Origin: Timema cristinae
Taxonomy: Eukaryota; Arthropoda; Insecta; Phasmatodea; Timematidae
Direction of reading: 5' to 3'
Assembly: GCA_039000515.1 (NCBI GenBank)
Contig: JBCFYV010001001.1
Coordinates: forward strand, 9,507,873 to 9,571,872
Length of the DNA stretch: 64,000 nucleotides
Part shown: piece by piece, positions 44,755 to 55,849 of the stretch
Layout: each line of letters starts with the position of its first letter
Position numbering within the stretch: position 1 is the stretch's first letter
The notes under the pieces: generated by a model
What the model saw: the letters and a program-made list of their open reading frames with translations, nothing else
What the model was told of the DNA's origin: nothing
Database searches by the model: none
Position numbers and translations under genes: made by a program

Positions 44755-44947
44755 AAGGAAATGGTGCTTATAGGAAACGTCCTCGCATTTTAGAAAAGAG
44801 GGGGACTAGAAAGCTACAACGATATATCAAATGAGGAAATTCACTCCTTTTGCACCTGACCAAGATACAAAACCTTTATCTTCCTATCACTTTAAATCCA
44901 ATACATTTTGAGCATGACGACCTCAATCATGTGGCCACCGAGGAGGT
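44755..44947 (-). mobile_element. SINE family B, degenerate
   Basis: GGAAACGTCCTCGCATTTTA, GACGACCTCAATCATGTGGC and CACCGAGGAGG match body and head in reverse, with poor tail and B box. Confidence 0.5.
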
Positions 44948-44949
44948 AT

Positions 44950-45825
44950 CTCTCTCTCTATTTATTTATATATATATATATATTATACACACACACACAC
45001 ACACACGTACTATTAGTATGACGTAGACACTCATTGGCTTTAATAAAAACATAACCAGACGCGACTTGAATCAGAAACCTCAACAAGGAAGCCAAAGCCT
45101 GGTCAGTTATTTATCGCTTTAGGTCACAGGAATTATCCTACTTCTCCTCCTCCCCCTCCCCCATTTCTACAATTTATTAGGAGGTTATCTTTCCTTTTTT
45201 TTCGTTTTTTTTCCGGATAAACTAGCTACAAGTTGAGTAAGGAAAAGCCCAGAGGAGTTGTTCTAATAATTATGGTCCTAGGTAGAGTATGTGCATGTGT
45301 GCAATATGGGAACCCGGCGGAGCTGAGATGTCAATCAAAGCCCATGGAAGGACTGTGAGGACTCTGGAGCATTGCGTGATGAACCTCCCCCCCCCTAACC
45401 CTTTCCCCTCGCCCTCCACGGCATAGAGCGTGGTTGGTGCTCTACTAGGACTATAACACGCAACTCTAAAGCCTTCCTACAAGGGCATATGCCATCCCAT
45501 CTACATGCCTGTGCTTCACAAATAATAAGCCAACCTAACATAATCACATATACTGTCGATATTTTCGTTTATTATATAAAAAAAAAAGATAGGTTGAAAT
45601 AGACAAACTTCGCCTTCATATTATACCTAATTGTATAGTGTTACTTTCTTCCATCTTGATTCGCTTGGAATGTACCATCTTTTTATACTATTGGCAGCAC
45701 ATAGACACATCCGAGTCACTGGTGGCTGTGATATCAATGATTTCTCTTAGTAGCCGATGATATTATCCACACGTCCATCTCAGACTCTACCTTAAAATGT
45801 GAGTGAAGAATAACTGAGCATGGGA
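44950..45825. other. Spacer with microsatellites and a GC-richer patch
   Basis: (TA)n and (AC)n at about 44970-45008. 45290-45520 is GC-richer with a C run (CCCCCCCCTAACCC) and no ORF. Identity unknown. Confidence 0.35.
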
Positions 45826-45827
45826 CG

Positions 45828-45900
45828 ATTCCTTGATAACTCAATGGTAGAGCATTGGTGCGCTAAGCCAGAGATCTCGGGATCGATTCCTGTGTCCAGA
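45828..45900 (+). repeat. tRNA-like element, SINE head or tRNA pseudogene
   Basis: Good A box (TAACTCAATGGTAGAGC) and B box (GGGATCGATTCC) at tRNA spacing. The acceptor ends do not pair well and no CCA context is visible. AATTTTTTCCTAACT follows, resembling SINE bodies, so a SINE head is more likely than a working tRNA. Confidence 0.5.
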
Positions 45901-46089
45901 TGTAATTTTTTCCTAACTATTCGAATATGATTCTGATCCAGCTTATTTCCGTAATTATAATCATTCATCCCCTAAGTTGCGTCTTTCATGTAGCTATAAT
46001 TATCTATACTTTCTTCCAAGTATAGAAAAGTTGAACTTTCACCGACCCCTAAATCAGAGATCTTCCTTGTGTGAACTATTGGGACTATT

Positions 46090-46640
46090 ATTATTTGGTG
46101 TTCTGTCTCACGACAGGTTAATTAATTTTGTCAGAGAACTAAAACCACCAATGTGCCCTGTCGTCCTAGAATTTTCATATTTCCTTCATATGATCCAATA
46201 TTTGAAGCATCATCATTCCTAAACTCCTATTTCCCTCAACTTTGCCTTATATGACGTAGTGCAGAAGACAGTTCCTTCTAAGGATGTGTACAATCCAATT
46301 CGCTTTGAATCGAAGAATCACTTCCAAAATGTTTCTCTTTTCACCCACTCTTCTTCTGAGTATTTCATTTCTTACCCTGCCTATCCACCTAATTTTCTCA
46401 AGTCTTCTCCAGCACCACATTTCATAGCCTCTAAGTATTTATTTTCCATCGTCCTGAGTGACACATTTTCTGCTCCACACACAGCGTGGTGCTCCAAATG
46501 TATTGGAGTAAAGATAGGATATTGGGAAGTCTTGGCCTGGGAAGTCTTGGCTAACGAATATTGGCCATCTTGCCATGTACTTTTCCATAGCCCAATGCAA
46601 ACATTGCAATGTACAATTTGTAGATTAGTCTGCAAGTGAC
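46090..46640 (-). pseudogene. LINE reverse-transcriptase C-terminal end
   Basis: On the minus strand: VCGAENVSLRTMENKYLEAM, then EDLRKLGG, a frame break, RVRNEILRRRVGEKRNILEV, FKANWIVHILRRNCLLHY, then broken LQILDHMKEI and, near the end, PVVRQNT. The order is that of the last ~150 residues of a non-LTR retrotransposon polyprotein of the lineage common in cockroaches, termites and spiders (from memory). The upstream part is missing. The 126-codon plus-strand ORF over this stretch is its shadow. Confidence 0.85.
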
Positions 46641-46644
46641 AAAT

Positions 46645-47460
46645 AAAGTTGTCGACGTATGCTTTTATGGTTCAACCAGTGGCCTAAATAAGTAGAATTA
46701 GTTTTAAGCCTAGGAAAATATGATAGGATTTTCTAATGTCTACTTCTTCAAGTGCTTGATTCAACGGGTTGCATTTATTCTTAGGTTTACATTGTGAAAA
46801 AATCAGATATCCACAATCCATTCAAATAAACTTCTGGCATTGTAATACCTATATATTTAATTAGTTCTTAAGAATCTGTCTAGTAGAGCTTTAATCAGGG
46901 CTTTGATCAGTCTGTTAAATAATTAATTGTTTAAAAAAAAAAAGATAAACCTTTCCAGATGTTCTATATAGTGCTCTATGCATTGAAACAGAAAGATCAG
47001 CAACGACTCGTTTGTCAGACAAACCAATTATTAAAATGATCTTGGCTTAATTAGAAAAAATTGAGTTTGATTCAAAGTTGCAGGACATTGAGATAGTGAA
47101 ATTAGTTTCTCAGTCTTAATTTGTTTTGTATTTAAGTGGGTGGGGGATGAATAACTTCCATTAAAATTTATTGGTGTTCGTGTGTAGATCAATTTCTCCA
47201 ATATACAGGATTGGGGAGGGTGGGCAAAACAATTAGACGATTAATAACTTGAAAATTAAGAATTTAATTGAAAACAAAATATTCATTAGCTAAATATAAG
47301 TACTAAAACTGCACTAAAGCACTAAATACTAAACCTTTTGACCTTTTTGAAGATAACGTCACTCAGATGAGTTCCACCAGACGTCAGGCATACCTCAGCA
47401 TGTTGTCCATCTATTTCCTCGGCATGAATCGTTCAATTGTTTCCATACTACCCTATAAAT
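46645..47460. other. AT-rich spacer
   Basis: Nothing recognised. Confidence 0.4.
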
Positions 47461-47464
47461 ACCT

Positions 47465-49239
47465 TTGCAGTTTTCTAGTTCAGAAGATGGCATTGCACTG
47501 TTCAGCCACTTCATATTAAGGCTTTGGTTTAAGCGCCACGTCTTACTACCCATTCGGGTTATGCACTTATGTACTAATTACACTAGTGAAATAAGGGATT
47601 ATTAAGGTTATATTTAGATGGAGAGTGGAAAACCATTTTGTAAAAACCATCTTCACTATTCCTGACCGAGATTCGAACCTCGATATTCCCGTCATCGGCA
47701 GTAGAGTTTACTATGAGAGTAGCGCCTTAGACCATGCGGCCACCGAAGCGGGTTTAACGCTTATTGACGTAGGTATAGTAATCAAACTTATTCAATAACT
47801 AGATTCTTACAGTTTTCTAGATCAAAAGCTAGCATTACATTATAGTTCAGCCTCCTCACATTAAAACTTATTGGTCTTAGTGTTTAGCTCAGACTTTTCA
47901 ATATCTAGATCATTACAGTTTTCTAGATCAGAAGATGGCATTGCACGCCAGTTCAGCCTCCTCACATTAAAACTTATTGGTGTTAGTGTTTAACTCAGAC
48001 TTCTCAATATCTAGATCCTTACAGTTTTCTAGATCAGAAGATGGCATTGCACGCCAGTTCAGCCTCCTCACATTAAAACTTATTGGTGTTAGTGTTTAAC
48101 TCAGACTTCTCAATATCTAGATCCTTACAGTTTTCTAGATCAGTAGATGGCATTGCACGTCAGTTCAGCCTCCTCACATTAAAACTTATTGGTGTTAGTG
48201 TTTAACTCAGACTTCTCAATATCTAGATCCTTACAGTTTTCTAGATCAGTAGATGGCATTGCACGTCAGTTCAGCCTCCTCACATTAAAACTTATTGGTG
48301 TTAGTGTTTAACTCAGACTTCTCAATATCTAGATCCTTACAGTTTTCTAGATCAGAAGATGGCATTGCACGCCAGTTCAGCCTCCTCACATTAAAACTTA
48401 TTGGTGTTAGTGTTTAACTCAGACTTCTCAATATCTAGATCCTTACAGTTTTCTAGATCAGAAGATGGCATTGCACGCCAGTTCAGCCTCCTCACATTAA
48501 AACTTATTGGTGTTAGTGTTTAACTCAGACTTCTCAATATCTAGATCCTTACAGTTTTCTAGATCAGAAGATGGCATTGCACGCTAGTTCAGCCTCCTCA
48601 CATTAAAACTTATTGGTGTTAGTGTTTAACTCAGACTTCTCAATATCTAGATCCTTACAGTTTTCTAGATCAGAAGATGGCATTGCACGCCAGTTCAGCC
48701 TCCTCACATTAAAACTTATTGGTGTTAGTGTTTAACTCAGACTTCTCAATATCTAGATCCTTACAGTTTTCTAGATCAGAAGATGGCATTGCACGCCAGT
48801 TCAGCCTCCTCACATTAAAACTTATTGGTGTTAGTGTTTAACTCAGACTTCTCAATATCTAGATCCTTACAGTTTTCTAGATCAGAAGATGGCATTGCAC
48901 GCTAGTTCAGCCTCCTCACATTAAAACTTATTGGTGTTAGTGTTTAACTCAGACTTCTCAATATCTAGATCCTTACAGTTTTCTAGATCAGAAGATGGCA
49001 TTGCACGCCAGTTCAGCCTCCTCACATTAAAACTTATTGGTGTTAGTGTTTAACTCAGACTTCTCAATATCTAGATCCTTACAGTTTTCTAGATCAGAAG
49101 ATGGCATTGCACGCTAGTTCAGCCTCCTCACATTAAAACTTATTGGTGTTAGTGTTTAACTCAGACTTCTCAATATCTAGATCCTTACAGTTTTCTAGAT
49201 CAGAAGATGGCATTGCACGCTAGTTCAGCCTCCTCACAA
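47465..49239 (+). repeat. 106-bp tandem satellite array, about 14 units
   Basis: CCTCCTCACA recurs at 47851, 47957, 48063 and then every 106 bases to 49229. Central units are nearly identical. The first units (47465-47522 and 47758-47850) are strongly diverged. Variant bases mark higher-order copying: CAGTAGATGG with ACGTCAG in the units ending at 48169 and 48275; ACGCTAG in those ending at 48593, 48911, 49123 and 49229. Each unit has two TCTAGATC sites 18 bases apart. 106 is not a multiple of three and no frame stays open. Confidence 0.97.
47532..47752 (-). mobile_element. SINE family B inside the satellite
   Basis: Reversed tail AGCGCCACGTCTTACTACCC, body GGAGAGTGGAAAACCATTTT, B box GAGATTCGAACCTCG, head GCGCCTTAGACCATGCGGCC. 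It splits a diverged edge unit of the 106-bp array; the satellite resumes at TTATTGACGTAGG. Confidence 0.85.
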
Positions 49240-49240
49240 T

Positions 49241-50012
49241 AATAGATTCAACCAGGAAAATGAAAAGGGAGAAGGAACGACCGAACAAGAATTTACCGAT
49301 CTTTTTGGATTCCAGTTTTCCCTTTCATGCCCCCAGGGGACCTACGAAAAAAGGAGGGGTCCTGGAACAATTTCTTTAATGTTTTTAACCACAAATCACT
49401 GTTATATTCGGGCCAAACCGTTTAACTGGCTGGTGTTTTACTAGGTCCTCGGGTAAAGTGGTCTGTTGGTGTGTTCTTTATTATTGTTATTTTAGAAGAT
49501 TTCCTTAAAGCGTAGCTCTTAGCTATTAGGATTTTGGATAGAGTTGAGCATGTGAAGGCATATAGTTCGGCCCCCCCCATCCCCCCCTTTTCCAACCCGT
49601 CACATGGTCATGATACGGTTGGGTTGTATGTCCTAAAGCAACACTTTGGAAATAAATTATTAGAATACGTTTGATTCGCACGCACTTGTATAAAAATAGA
49701 TTTACGTATACCTTGACTTTTTATTTTAGCAATAATAAACTTGGATGAATATTTATAATACTCAATTTATAGAGCAAGATCACCTATGGTTATTTCACAG
49801 ATATAATTTATTACATGGATTGTTTCCCTTTCTCTAACTTGGATATTCGGAATCAATTCCGAGCCAATGCGAGTTTATTCCCACCCCTATAGACATTTCT
49901 ATACGCCCTTCTGTTGAATAACGATTCAGTATCGCTTATTAGTAAATAATCTTGAGACCAGTAGAGTCAGCGTAATTAATGAAACAGTGATTTTAACCTT
50001 AGGTTTTTTTTT
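49241..50012. other. Spacer
   Basis: C run near 49570. Nothing recognised. Confidence 0.4.
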
Positions 50013-50013
50013 T

Positions 50014-50232
50014 GTAACCGCGTCTTACTACCCCTTTATGTTTAACGATATTGGATAATTATGCCAGTCCGTTAAGGATTAGGAAGTGTACCCATATTTG
50101 TGCAAAAGTAAAGTGAAAACCATTTATAATACATTCTATAAGGATTGGAATCTCAATATCCTAGTCATCAGCAGTTCAGTCTATTTCGAGATTGACGCCT
50201 AAGAAAGTCCATTCACCGCCGAAGTGAGTGAC
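50014..50232 (-). mobile_element. SINE family B, degenerate
   Basis: Reversed tail ACCGCGTCTTACTACCCCTT, body GGAAGTGTACCCATATTTGT, B box GGATTGGAATCTC, head GACGCCTAAGAAAGTCCATT. Confidence 0.7.
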
Positions 50233-50271
50233 CCGAGAGTAAGGATCTATAAATACCGGGGATGCTTTTAT

Positions 50272-50534
50272 CATTATTATTATTATTATTATTTAGCACC
50301 GCGTCTTACTACCCGTTTGGATTATACGCTTAAGTACTAATTACGCTAATGGGTTAGGAATTGGGAAGGTTGAATTAAATGAAGTGAACCCGCATTTGCG
50401 TGGAGGGAGAGTGGAAAACCATTTAGGAAAAACCACCCCAGTTCACCCGACCGAGATTCGAACCTTGATCTCCCCGTCCTTAGCAGTCGAGCTCAACACG
50501 ACAAGCGCGTTAGCCAACTACGCCACCGAGGGGG
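50272..50534 (-). mobile_element. SINE family B2, full length
   Basis: (ATT)n, reversed tail AGCACCGCGTCTTACTACCC, body GAAGTGAACCCGCATTTGCG, B box GAGATTCGAACC, head CTCAACACGACAAGCGCGTT and AGCCAACTACGCCACCGAGG. Very similar to 40590-40856. Confidence 0.92.
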
Positions 50535-50696
50535 TATGTTTTTTTCCGTAATGTGTTTTTATATACTTTTCTAAAGAACAATTGTGCAGTTATTTAAAAT
50601 GTATCCTTCTAATACTGTCTTAATAAATTAAATGTTAGAATGTATGAATAGGGTGCACCAAGGTACTTAAATGGGGATGGGGGAAACTCAAGAAAA

Positions 50697-51358
50697 TACC
50701 AGTGATTGCAGTTTTTATAGCAAAACTTTTTTTGGTCAAAATAAATCAAATATTGCTTCAGTACAAATACAGAATTTAATTTTCTTCACACGATGATATC
50801 AACAGTTCTATAATATCTGTCAAGGGTGTCCTGAAATTTAATGACAACATTTTCTCTTCACTAAAAAAGTTTCTCGTCTAATGCCGCTATGCTCATGACA
50901 GATAATCAACAACTGTTGATGTCACCACGTGAAGAAAATTAAACTCTTATGTTTATATAAAAGAAATACTCGCTTTTCTCGTTGGGGGCTCCACACCCAA
51001 ATCCCCAGTGAGTTTTCTTTGTTAGTGGATGTAAACTAATGTAATTCCAGAGTCGTTTTTTGATAGGTCTTACCGTTTAGCCACAAGAGACCTCCAAAGA
51101 AAGGTACGCACCGACTTTAAAGTTGCTCCAACATCTTGAATTTTTTTCGGGGGTTAGTTTTTTTTTACTTTTTGAAATTTTCCCGTCGTTTACAGGCTAT
51201 AAGCTATAAGTTAGCCAAATTTCAAGTTTCTAGCTCATCTGGAAGCTGGTAAACATTAATGTCAATGAGTGAGTCAGCCATGTGGCTTTCTTTATAGTAA
51301 TATAATTTGATTTATTTTGACAAAAAAAAAGTTTTGCCATAAAAACTGTTAAAACACT
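50697..51358. mobile_element. Foldback element M1, third copy, with Helitron inside
   Basis: Ends CCAGTGATTGCAGTTTTTAT and AAAAACTGTTAAAACACTGG are inverted. The arms contain CAAAATAAATCAAATATTGC, ATGCTCATGACAGATAATCA and ACAACTGTTGATGTCACCAC as in the 10 kb copy. The right arm is interrupted at AAGAAATA|TTTGATTT by a 337-bp Helitron. Confidence 0.85.
50969..51305 (-). mobile_element. Non-autonomous Helitron, copy 2, clean empty site known
   Basis: Minus-strand 5' end TTATATTACTATAAAGAAAG, GGCTGACTCACTCATTGACA and AGAAACTTGAAATTTGGC; 3' GC hairpin region ending AACGAGAAAAGCGAG. Removing it restores the M1 sequence AAATCAAA|TATTTCTT (minus strand), which is intact at about 10460. Insertion between A and T without duplication is the Helitron signature (established). 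Confidence 0.9.
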
Positions 51359-51403
51359 GGTATTTTATCGCTTTCCCTATATCCTCCCCCGAAATCTTAT
51401 ATC

Positions 51404-51622
51404 ACCCGCTTCAGTGGCTGGATGATCTAAGGCGTCACTTTTGTTGGTATGACCTGCAAATTACGGGGGGATTGGGTTTCAAATCCTGGTCAGGTATACT
51501 GAGGGTTTTTTTCATAAACGGTTTTACCCTCTTACTCCATACAAATAATGATACACTTCCTCTTAATTCTACCTCATACCTACCTCATTAGTGTATGGAT
51601 AGTGATTGTCTGGATGAGTAAT
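51404..51622 (+). mobile_element. SINE family B
   Basis: Head ACCCGCTTCAGTGGCTGGAT and GATCTAAGGCGTCACTTTTG, B box GGGTTTCAAATCCTGGTCAG, body CGGTTTTACCCTCTTACTCC, short tail GTCTGGATGAGTAATAG. Confidence 0.75.
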
Positions 51623-51624
51623 AG

Positions 51625-52615
51625 CTAGCAAGTATAAAATATATAGACCTCTGTCATACTATGTATTCATACACTGTTATATTTATATATATAATATATA
51701 ACACAAATATACAGTGTGTGAATAAATAGGCCTATAGCTAATTTAAATGACCACTTGGCCAGATTTATTAATTAAAAAAACACGATATATTTTTACTGTC
51801 ATTATTATTAATAATATAATACCTATTACTACAACTACTACTACTACTAATATTACTACTACTATAAATTGTTTGACCTATAATTATTTTTCAACTACAT
51901 ACCTCTACTAATCTGACCACAAAAAAATAAAAGTACACCTTACGTGTTCACGAGAAATACAGAATAGTCCAACAAGACCCTTTATTCTTACTTTCCCCCT
52001 TACCCCCCCCCCCTTCCACACACACACACAACACACAAAAAAAGAAGGAATTATGTAAATTTTGAGATAAAAACTTCTCTAGTAAAGAACTTAAACCTAC
52101 TGGACGAAAACGAAAGCAGTCGTCGTATACGACGCGCGGTTGAAAAAGAAAAGACCATATGAAATTGTGTTACAATATGAAATAGAGTAAAAGGAAGACA
52201 GAGAAGCTGATTTCGGATGCTAATGGAGATTTGACGTGCGTTTGTACCCCTCCCTTTAGACTCCTCTGCTCCCCCTCCCTAACCAACCAACATTTTCATT
52301 CCTTTTGCTCATTTTTTTTTTTTTTTCAAATATAACCTTTTCTCTTTTTCTCTTTTGCTGCTTGTGTTATTTTCTGTTCCCATCTTACAGGTATCATATT
52401 CTTCAGTGCGCCTGTACGCTATCATTTATTCGTACACACACATACACACACATATATATACACGTATATATATGTAAAGCTAGCACGGGCTTGCCTTACT
52501 TGCCTTTTGTACCTTTTACTTCATCGTGATTATCTGACATTGTGCGTACATACCGTTGTAAAGGAAGAACTACTCATGTCTCAAAATGTAATGAATTGAT
52601 AATAACATGTTTCAC
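51625..52615. other. AT-rich spacer with microsatellites
   Basis: ACT/CTA repeats near 51830-51865, C and CA runs near 52005-52030, CA and TA runs near 52434-52475. No gene recognised. Confidence 0.4.
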
Positions 52616-52617
52616 CC

Positions 52618-52812
52618 CCACCACGTCTTAGTATTAGTTCTGGTTATACACATTAATAAATTAAATTGACGGGATAAGAATGAGGAGAGTATATTTTTAG
52701 GGAAAACGTTCCTTAAAAAAAACCCCACCCTTAATACACCTTGATGGAATTCGAACCCCGATATCCACGTCACCGATAATCCAGCCTAACACGAGAGACC
52801 ACCGATGGCTAG
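52618..52812 (-). mobile_element. SINE family B, decayed
   Basis: CCACCACGTCTTAGTATTAG, GGGATAAGAATGAGGAGAGT, B box GGAATTCGAACCCCGATATC, head GCCTAACACGAGAGACCAC. Confidence 0.65.
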
Positions 52813-52949
52813 GAAACGTTAGATTTAGATGTAAATTGTTTGGTGGGTTGATGTTTAATATATGTAGAAAAAAAAAATATATATATATACTAGCTTAATA
52901 GTTTTTAATCCAGCGGTAACAATGTTTTATTTGGAGGGTGTTCTACGTC

Positions 52950-53082
52950 TAAATAATCTTCTGGGATATCATATTATTTACACTAATAAGGTGAATCAAT
53001 GTGTGGGATTGATGAGTGGGAAACTATACGAAAAAAACAACACATCCATTTGAATCTAGCATTTGAACCATGAATTGCTCGT

Positions 53083-53085
<3 letters not shown>
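52950..53085 (-). mobile_element. SINE family B fragment
   Basis: Weak match (GATTGATGAGTGGGAAACTA, CATTTGAACCATGAATTGC), ending at a (CA)n run. Confidence 0.35.
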
Positions 53086-53115
<30 letters not shown>

Positions 53116-53230
53116 ATTTAATAGTTCCTAAACATTTTTCAAGAACTTAATATCATTTTAACAGAAGCTTTAAAATGTATATTTAAATTCCGTGATGGGA
53201 GTGACAGAAATTCAAGAACTTTTATTTTAT

Positions 53231-53478
53231 CACCGCGTCTTACTTCCTGTTCAGGTTATACGCATATATGATAATTACTCTAATGGGGAAGGGATGTGGA
53301 AGGAGGAAACATTTTAGGGGTAATCTACCTGCATTTGCGTGGAAAAAGAGTTGGAAACCGTTTAAGAAATACCACGCTCAGTATACCTGACTAGGATCCG
53401 AACCCTGCTCTCCCACTCTTTAGCAAGTCAGTCTAATACGAAAGTGACGCCTTGTATCATCCATCTACTGAAGCGGGT
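53231..53478 (-). mobile_element. SINE family B, full length
   Basis: Reversed tail ATCACCGCGTCTTACTTCCT, body GGTAATCTACCTGCATTTGC, B box GGATCCGAACCC, head CTAATACGAAAGTGACGCCT, TACTGAAGCGGGTTTC. Confidence 0.82.
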
Positions 53479-53480
53479 TT

Positions 53481-53545
53481 CGAGAACTGTTGAGATTAAT
53501 ACGTGTAGAAAATTAAACTAAACGCATCTACTGACGCAGTGTTTT
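53481..53545. mobile_element. Foldback M1 arm fragment
   Basis: AACTGTTGAGATTAATACGT, GTAGAAAATTAAACT and GCAGTGTTTT follow the order of an M1 arm (10 kb: AACTGTTGAGATTAGCATGT). Only one arm remains. Confidence 0.45.
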
Positions 53546-53804
53546 ATTCACTTTTACCAAACATGCCGTAAAAAACAGCGAAAATACGGACCTTATCTTT
53601 CGTTCCCTTCCATTCCACCTTAAGGGTCCTTAATCCGTTGGAAAGACGTGACAGTGAAAAATATTAAGTGCGATAGAAAGGGTCTACACATTTATTTATT
53701 TCACCAGCTGTTCATTAATAATCAAGCAATGTTTCTTGATTACTTTGACGTTCATGTTTTCTCAATTGTCTTATTTTAAATCTTAGTCAATTTTTCCCCC
53801 CTTT

Positions 53805-54062
53805 TGCGTCTCGGGCTATCACCCCTTTGGGCTGTACCCATATTATGTACTGATTACGCTAGTGTCTTAAGAATGAAGAAGGGTGAATATAAAAGAAATG
53901 TGTTTGAATTGTCGTAGAAGGAGAGTGGAAAACCATTTCCGTAAAAGGTCAACTCAGTAGACTATAGCCCAACTGAGTTTTGAACCCTGATCTCCATATC
54001 ATTGTTAGTTCAGTCCATTTTGAAAGTGACATCATAGACCATTTGACCACCAAAGTTGGTTT
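53805..54062 (-). mobile_element. SINE family B
   Basis: Body GGAGAGTGGAAAACCATTTC, B box GAGTTTTGAACCCTGATCTC, head GAAAGTGACATCATAGACCA with TTTGACCACCAAAG. The tail is eroded. Confidence 0.72.
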
Positions 54063-54089
54063 TATCAATTTAATATTAGGTTTTTTTTT

Positions 54090-54311
54090 ACCACGTCTTA
54101 TTATACTCTCGTGATTACGCATTTAATTACATCAACAGGGCGGATATAAAGAAGGTCTAATTTAGAAGAGATATAACCGCATTCTCATGGAAATAATTTG
54201 TTACAAAATACTCTCGATATACTCGCCAGGGAATAAAACCCTGACCATCCCGTTACCAATAAAAACAAAGGATTACCTTGAAGTTTAGTCCGCGTTCCAC
54301 CAATGCGAGTA
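54090..54311 (-). mobile_element. SINE family C
   Basis: Reversed tail ACCACGTCTTATTATACTCT, GCATTCTCATGGAAATAATT, CAGGGAATAAAACCCTGACC, head TAGTCCGCGTTCCACCAATG. Confidence 0.6.
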
Positions 54312-54312
54312 T

Positions 54313-55250
54313 TTTACCAACCCCTTTTGTTTCAACGCGCCTATAAAACTTAAATAGTAATAATACCAGGTGCTGTACATCGAAACGTTGAACACAATTT
54401 AATGATATTAGCATAGTTTTCCGGTTGTAAGTATCTAGGGATTTTGTATTACTTTTGGTTCAAACAAATTATATGTGCAGTTTGGGTGTTAAATTTCAGA
54501 ACATCCTTAATATATAGGTCCGATGATTTATTCCGCCAAAATTCAAATAGTTTTCCAACTTAATCCTCTTGTGTTGTATTTTCATCAATTTATTTTTTCA
54601 TGAATATATATCTTATATCACAAAGGTGTGTGTGTATGTGAGTTGGTAGTAATAAGGGGGAAGGGTAGGGTGGGGGGTATTAAAAGTACCACCCCTCCAA
54701 TGTGTGAGCTCTAGCACTGATTACCCAGACATCCAAGTCTTGAGTTTATTTGGAGTTGATATTGTGAGTTGTGAGAGGGCTCGTGTTACCTAACTTCCAC
54801 CTCGATACATCACGATATGACAGAAGGAGTTGCTGTTCCAAGTCTCTCTCTGAATCGTGTTTCACTATCAAACCTGAATCACGTGGACGCACAACATTAC
54901 CATGTCATACGAAACGTACGGAGGTAAAAGAAATAAAACACAAGAATAAAAAATAAAAATAAAGGTTGAAGAGGGAGAATACATTACATAGAGATATAAA
55001 TCGTTTTCGAGATACTTTTGCGATAGCACTTGTTTCGAATGTACGAATTCTTTTTTTCTACAACTTTAAAAACGGATAAAGAACAGTGTTTAATTTCGTG
55101 GTCACTTTTTTTTTCTTTGTACTGCGTCTTACAACCTGCTCCCTCTGGTCATTTGAATGAAAAAAAAAATCCTTTATTTTTAGAAAATAAACAGGTTTAG
55201 TGAAATTTGCTTAGATACTTAATTGCAGTAGTTAAATAACCAAACGTAAT
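54313..55250. other. AT-rich spacer with tail scrap
   Basis: ACTGCGTCTTACAACCTGCT near 55121 is a reversed tail fragment. The ORF at 54771-54956 has no recognised domain. Confidence 0.4.
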
Positions 55251-55251
55251 G

Positions 55252-55533
55252 TTATTATTATTATTAGCACCGCGTCTTACTACCCGTTCGGGTTATACGC
55301 ACTTACGCTAATGTGTAATGGTAGGGTGATAGTGAGATGAAATGAAGGACCTACAGTTTAACGTGGAATCCGAACCACGGTGGAGGCCTGGCATTCCCAC
55401 ATTCACAAGATGTCTTGTCAGAGGTGAAAGGAAGGGTTTGGTAATCATATAAATCTTTGCCGGGACCGAGGATCGAACCCCGGCCGCCAGCACAGAAGTC
55501 TGACACCTTACCCCTAGACCACCAGGTCACCCT
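55252..55533 (-). mobile_element. SINE family A, full length, exact 11-bp duplication
   Basis: (TTA)n, reversed tail AGCACCGCGTCTTACTACCC, short-subfamily body (ATTCACAAGATGTCTTGTCA), B box GGATCGAACCCCGGCC, head CCCTAGACCACCAGGTCAC. CAAACGTAATG at 55241 is repeated exactly at 55534. Confidence 0.96.
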
Positions 55534-55849
55534 CAAACGTAATGCATCAAGGATATTTTTGTGGACGTCATATTATTCAATCATGATATCTGCATATTTA
55601 GGCTAATTGCATTATAATGGCGTAGTATAGAATATGTAAGACAGTTCTGGCATTTCACTTCATGGATTTCCTCATCAGGCCGCACACTTATTATAACTTA
55701 CAGTAAATTTCCCACTAAATTTTAAAACATAAATGGGTGCCAGCCATAGATAGATATATCGATAAAAGTGGTTAATTCTTGTAGTACTATGTTTTAAAAA
55801 TAAATATTTTGTAATTTTAATCAATAATATATCAAGAGTTTATAATTTA

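Noticed and set aside
45828..45900. Functional tRNA gene
   Set aside because: A and B boxes are good, but the acceptor stem does not pair convincingly and SINE-like sequence follows.
46259..46639. 126-codon plus-strand ORF
   Set aside because: It is the shadow of the LINE fragment on the minus strand, which carries the recognisable RT motifs.
47465..49239. CRISPR-like array
   Set aside because: Units are contiguous at 106 bp without unique spacers, and the setting is an animal genome; this is a tandem satellite.
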